NCBI GenBank assembly: GCA_031288475.1
Contig: JAITRJ010000050.1
Span: 1 to 38,264 of the forward strand
DNA length: 38,264 nucleotides
Reading direction: 5' to 3'
Source: Helicobacteraceae bacterium
GTDB taxonomy: Bacteria; Campylobacterota; Campylobacteria; Campylobacterales; SZUA-545
Part shown: piece by piece, positions 35,475 through 38,264 of the stretch
Layout of the letters: each line of letters opens with the position of its first letter
Position numbering within the stretch: position 1 is the stretch's first letter
Program-made: the position numbers and the translations under genes
Notes under the pieces: generated by a model
What the model was told of the DNA's origin: nothing
The model's database searches: none
Seen by the model: the letters and a program-made list of their open reading frames with translations, nothing else

Positions 35475-36104
35475 AAAATATGATTAAAATCACAGGCCAA
35501 TCTTGTGTGCGCATAAGCTTCAAACGGGCGCAGATACGCAAAAATCCAAATAACTTTTGATCGTTAATATCTGGCGGGACGAGGGCGAGCGGAAGACGAC
35601 GGGATTTGTAAAGTTTTGACGAAGAGCAGCCGGGCGATTCGCTCGATTGGCGGCGGCGCCACAGCAAAGCCATTCTCCAGACCGTCATAACAATTGGGCG
35701 CCGAGACCCAAACCTTTCTTTGTTTCGGGATTGAGATCGCTTAGCGTTCAGCGTAATCAGTTAATCAAACTATCTGCCGGAGCAAATAAAAAATCTGACA
35801 AACCTTTATTGGCTTTTTCTTAGCGGCGATAAGTTATTGCTTGATGATGCGCCCGCTTCTTGACTGGATAAGAAGAAAAACGGAGGATTAACAGAGTATG
35901 CGGCTAAGCAACCCAATTTTCCGTTTGAATGTTTCGGAACGCCGTAGTCAGATATTTATGCTGCCTGCGATAACGGCGATAGCTGTCGTTGAATATTGCA
36001 TCAAATACAGAAAACGCGGAAAAGCGATTTAGACCTCCGCCGCGACGCGGAAGTGAGGACTTTGTAATATAGCAGGTAAAAGCGCAAGATGATAAAATTG
36101 CGGC
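35475..36104. other. region between tpsA and the dppC pseudogene
   Basis: About 630 bases of low gene content between divergent units. A 44-codon ORF with a ribosome binding site lies at 35898-36032. The remainder is GC-rich at 35570-35750 and AT-rich at 35760-35850; nothing else recognisable is seen. Confidence 0.35.
35898..36032 (+). CDS. possible small protein, 44 residues
   Basis: ATG at 35898 follows GGAGG by 11 bases, slightly long. The product starts MRLSNPIFRLNVSERRSQIF, has a short hydrophobic stretch MLPAITAIAVV and a basic tail KYRKRGKAI. I do not recognise it. It may be real, or a remnant of a permease gene upstream of the dppC pseudogene. The short length and lack of any other support keep confidence low. 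Confidence 0.25.
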   Translation: MRLSNPIFRLNVSERRSQIFMLPAITAIAVVEYCIKYRKRGKAI

Positions 36105-36804
36105 GTGAGACGAAAATTAACCGCGTTTAGCGCCGCGATATGCGTTTTTGCCGATTTGGCGTATGTTGGATGCTACGATCCGTTCGCGTTTAATAAAAGA
36201 CGGAATTTTACTTAGCCCAAACGCGGCGCATTGGTTTGGCACGGATCGTTTAGAGCGCTATCTGTTCAGCCGCGTCGTAGCAGGCGCAAAAAACTCGCCG
36301 GTTATAAGTCTTGTGAGCGCGGCGTTTGCCTGCTTAATAGGACTGATCGCGGGTATTATGGCGGGCTATTTCAAAGGATACGCAGATAAAGCGATCGTAA
36401 CGGAGATCAACCTGTTTTTAATAACCTTTCCGATATTCTTTTTACTATTGACGCTGGTTAGCTATATGGACGCGAATATATTTTTGCTGATTATCGTTAT
36501 TTCGGTTGCGGGCTGGATGAGAACGGCTGGAATAATTCAGAAGCGAAACCTTTTCCATAGGAAGCAAACCGTTGCCGCGAGCGGGGCGATCTTCGCCGAA
36601 AGCGCGCTTAGCTTTCTTGGGCTTGAAATTGCGCCGCCGGATATGAGCTGGGGCAATCTGCTGGCTGAAGGCAAGGCGACAATCAATATAACGTGGTGTG
36701 TTAGTTTCTTCCCCGGGCTGTTTATTTTTATCATCGCCTTCGCGCTTTTAACACTAAGCGACTGCCTGCAAAAGCGATTCAACGGCTGCGAAACGCCGTT
36801 TTAA
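36105..36804 (+). pseudogene. DppC-like ABC permease, frameshifted and internally deleted
   Basis: The family is the peptide/nickel ABC permease DppC/OppC. A GTG at 36105 starts RRKLTAFSAAICVFADLAYV and GCYDPFAFNK, the usual N-terminal helix and YDP motif; a one-base shift near 36195 leads to the main frame with LSPNAAHWFGTDRLE and SRVVAGAK. The body keeps helices around LVSAAFACLIGLIAGIMAGY. The stretch between AGWMRTAGIIQKRN and SGAIFAESALSFLGLEIAPP is about 35 residues too short, and the EAA loop that contacts the ATPase is gone. It cannot work as a normal permease. The DppD-like ATPase in this window lies 17 kb away. Confidence 0.75.
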
Positions 36805-36825
36805 GCGCCATAAACGTAAATAACG

Positions 36826-37554
36826 ATGAAAAACTACCTTGAAAGCCTGTTAGCCGAATGCAAGTTGGACGAAAACAATCTCGATCCTCTTTTTATCGCA
36901 AAAGACCTACCCGACGACGCGACGCTAATATGCGCTTTGTTTGCATATGGCAACGTTAAGGCGATAATAAAGTTTCTGCGCTCGCTCAATTTCAGGCTTT
37001 TAGACGAGAGTGAGCGGACGATTAGGCGCGAACTGGCCGATCATTATTATCGTTTTCAAAGCTCGGAGGACGTGCAAAATATATTTGTCGCGTTTGCGAG
37101 AATGCGAAAAGAAAATATCGTTTTGCAAAAGTTATTTACAGACGCTTATAGTAAAAACGGATTTTTATTCGCGCTGTCCGATATGATTCGCGGCTTAAGA
37201 GGCTATGTCGGCGCACGGACGCATGGGATAGATTTTTTGTTTTCAAAGCCGTTTGACTATCAAAATCCAAAGGGCGTAAGCGCGTTAAAACGATACTTAA
37301 TGTTTCTGCGCTGGATGGTTCGCGATAGTTTCCCTGATCTTGGCAGATGGAAAGGAATACCAACAAGCGATCTGCTGATTCCTCTTGATACACATAGCTT
37401 TACTCAGGCTAGCAGGCTGGGGTTGCTTAAGCGAAAGAGCGCGGACTTGCAAGCGTCGATCGAACTCACCGAAAAACTTAAAAAACTGGATCCGATCGAC
37501 CCCGTTAAATACGATTTTGCCCTATACCGTTTAGGACAAAACGGTGGTAAATAA
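36826..37554 (+). CDS. TIGR02757-family protein
   Basis: A 242-residue intact protein of the TIGR02757 family (function unknown; distant similarity to helix-hairpin-helix DNA glycosylase folds has been suggested for such proteins, which I cannot verify here). The family-like segments are DDATLICALFAYGNVKAIIK, ALKRYLMFLRWMVR, DLGRWKGIPTSDLLIPLDTH, and DPIDPVKYDFALYRLG near the C-terminus. The frame is clean, unlike its neighbours. It begins 21 bases after the permease pseudogene with only a weak ribosome binding site. Confidence 0.85.
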   Translation: MKNYLESLLAECKLDENNLDPLFIAKDLPDDATLICALFAYGNVKAIIKFLRSLNFRLLDESERTIRRELADHYYRFQSSEDVQNIFVAFARMRKENIVLQKLFTDAYSKNGFLFALSDMIRGLRGYVGARTHGIDFLFSKPFDYQNPKGVSALKRYLMFLRWMVRDSFPDLGRWKGIPTSDLLIPLDTHSFTQASRLGLLKRKSADLQASIELTEKLKKLDPIDPVKYDFALYRLGQNGGK

Positions 37555-37641
37555 AAACGAACGCTATTAACGAATCGACGCCAGATAAGGGCGTTTCGTT
37601 TAAGTCAAACGCTCGCGCGCGTTGCCCGAAAACGCGTTCTG

Positions 37642-38097
37642 TTACTGCTTTGAAACGGTCCAGTTAAAGCTGAAAGCAGGAACAATCATGCCGCCATAAC
37701 GTATCCGCGTTGTCTCTGTATCACTCTGTGCCTGCATCCTCAATGCGGGTGCTGTTGTAAGAAAAGTTCTGGTCGGATTTTGAATAAATCAGACAGACTG
37801 AACCGGCCGCCGTTAGATTGCCTTCGTAAACTTCCGTGCGGACGATTCGCGTCGATTGATTGGAAGCAACGCCGTACTTCGTTATAAAATTGGCGTCGCT
37901 TACGACGCTTGCTGGACCGTTCGTCATATCGTCATCTAAAAAGTAACGCGCGTTTATAAAACCGCTTTCGTCCGTAAGGCGCAAGCGATTTCATTCGGTA
38001 AAGCGTGCTGTTCGATGTAATATTTGTAGCTTGTCGAGACGGCGTAATTATATCGGTTATCGTCGCATTTGAGAATACTATACGGTACTATACGCAA
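37642..38097 (-). pseudogene. unknown surface-region protein with two frameshifts
   Basis: A minus-strand frame opens at a TTG at 38097 (after a TGA) with LRIVPYSILKCDDNRYNYAV and STSYKYYIEQHALPNEI. It then shifts near 37985 into RLTDESGFINARYFLDDD, VSDANFITKYGVASNQSTRI and VYEGNLTAAGSVCLIYS, and shifts back near 37735 into TTRIRYGGMIVPAFSFNW and TVSKQ before TAA. The two shifts compensate each other, so the first and last parts share a frame. The intact product would be about 150 residues. I recognise no family. It follows an outer-membrane protein gene and may belong to the same unit. Confidence 0.55.
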
Positions 38098-38109
38098 ATC
38101 CGTTTTAAA

Positions 38110-38264
38110 TCAAAAAGGTGAAGTAAAAGGTATATTTACGCCCAGACTTATCCCGTGATTTCCGACATTACTTATCTTATCGCCGCTTATGTGCAAGCCA
38201 TATTTGTAAGTCAGCGAAATATATGAACGCCAGCCAATGCCAATCTTGGGAACAAATCTAAGTT
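38110..38264 (-). CDS. outer-membrane beta-barrel protein, C-terminal end (partial)
   Basis: Only the last 50 or so codons are present; the gene runs off the right edge. They read RFVPKIGIGWRSYISLTYKY, GLHISGDKISN, and HGISLGVNIPFTSPF before TGA. Alternating hydrophobic and polar residues and a final phenylalanine are typical of the last strands of outer-membrane barrels recognised by BamA. The family cannot be named. Whether the missing part is intact is unknown. Confidence 0.55.
   Translation of the reverse strand, partial: LRFVPKIGIGWRSYISLTYKYGLHISGDKISNVGNHGISLGVNIPFTSPF

Overview
The window looks like a chromosomal segment from the Campylobacterota (Epsilonproteobacteria), probably a host-associated or gut lineage with about 50% GC. 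This is inferred from the gene families and their order, not from any search. Supporting signs are a Csd3-like cell-shape peptidase, an aminoacyl-histidine dipeptidase of the short type, HemN beside Pgi, tightly overlapping operons, and TATAAT-type -10 boxes (several with an upstream TG) without a clear -35. No rRNA, tRNA, CRISPR array or insertion sequence was recognised.

Bases 1-217 hold an interior piece of carB that stops abruptly and is richer in GC than the rest. From 0.5 to 6.3 kb, on the plus strand, come pepD, a small membrane protein, hemN, then pgi, pfkA and a DUF815 ATPase packed as one operon. A SulP anion permease (minus) and amt-glnK (plus) follow. Next are a group 4 glycosyltransferase, a polysaccharide deacetylase and cutA on the minus strand, then about 1 kb of gene-poor, repeat-bearing DNA.

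From 23.9 down to 14.1 kb runs one long minus-strand gene chain: a lipoprotein, an AAA+ ATPase, a D12-class adenine methylase, two small overlapping unknown ORFs, DedA, an ABC ATPase, PBP1A, an HTH regulator and a UvrD-type helicase. Most neighbours overlap or nearly touch, and three start with TTG at or within a base of the preceding stop. The methylase-ATPase part is the best candidate for an uncharacterised restriction, defence or modification module.

After the divergent Csd3-like peptidase and rsmE (24-25.9 kb), the window changes character. From 25.9 kb to the end, a HAD phosphatase, a TPR protein, a complete two-partner secretion locus (TpsA exoprotein, lipoprotein, TpsB transporter), a DppC-like permease and a further protein are each broken by frameshifts, stop codons or deletion. 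Only an EamA transporter and a TIGR02757 protein remain intact there. The partial gene at the right edge reads as the C-terminus of an outer-membrane barrel.

Together this is a housekeeping block followed by a decaying surface-protein and transport region. The alternative, sequencing indels, is less likely because the first 25 kb reads cleanly, but raw reads would be needed to settle it. Two perfect 32-bp palindromes, one in the sulP coding sequence and one in the tpsA pseudogene, and a family of short dispersed repeats are also present.
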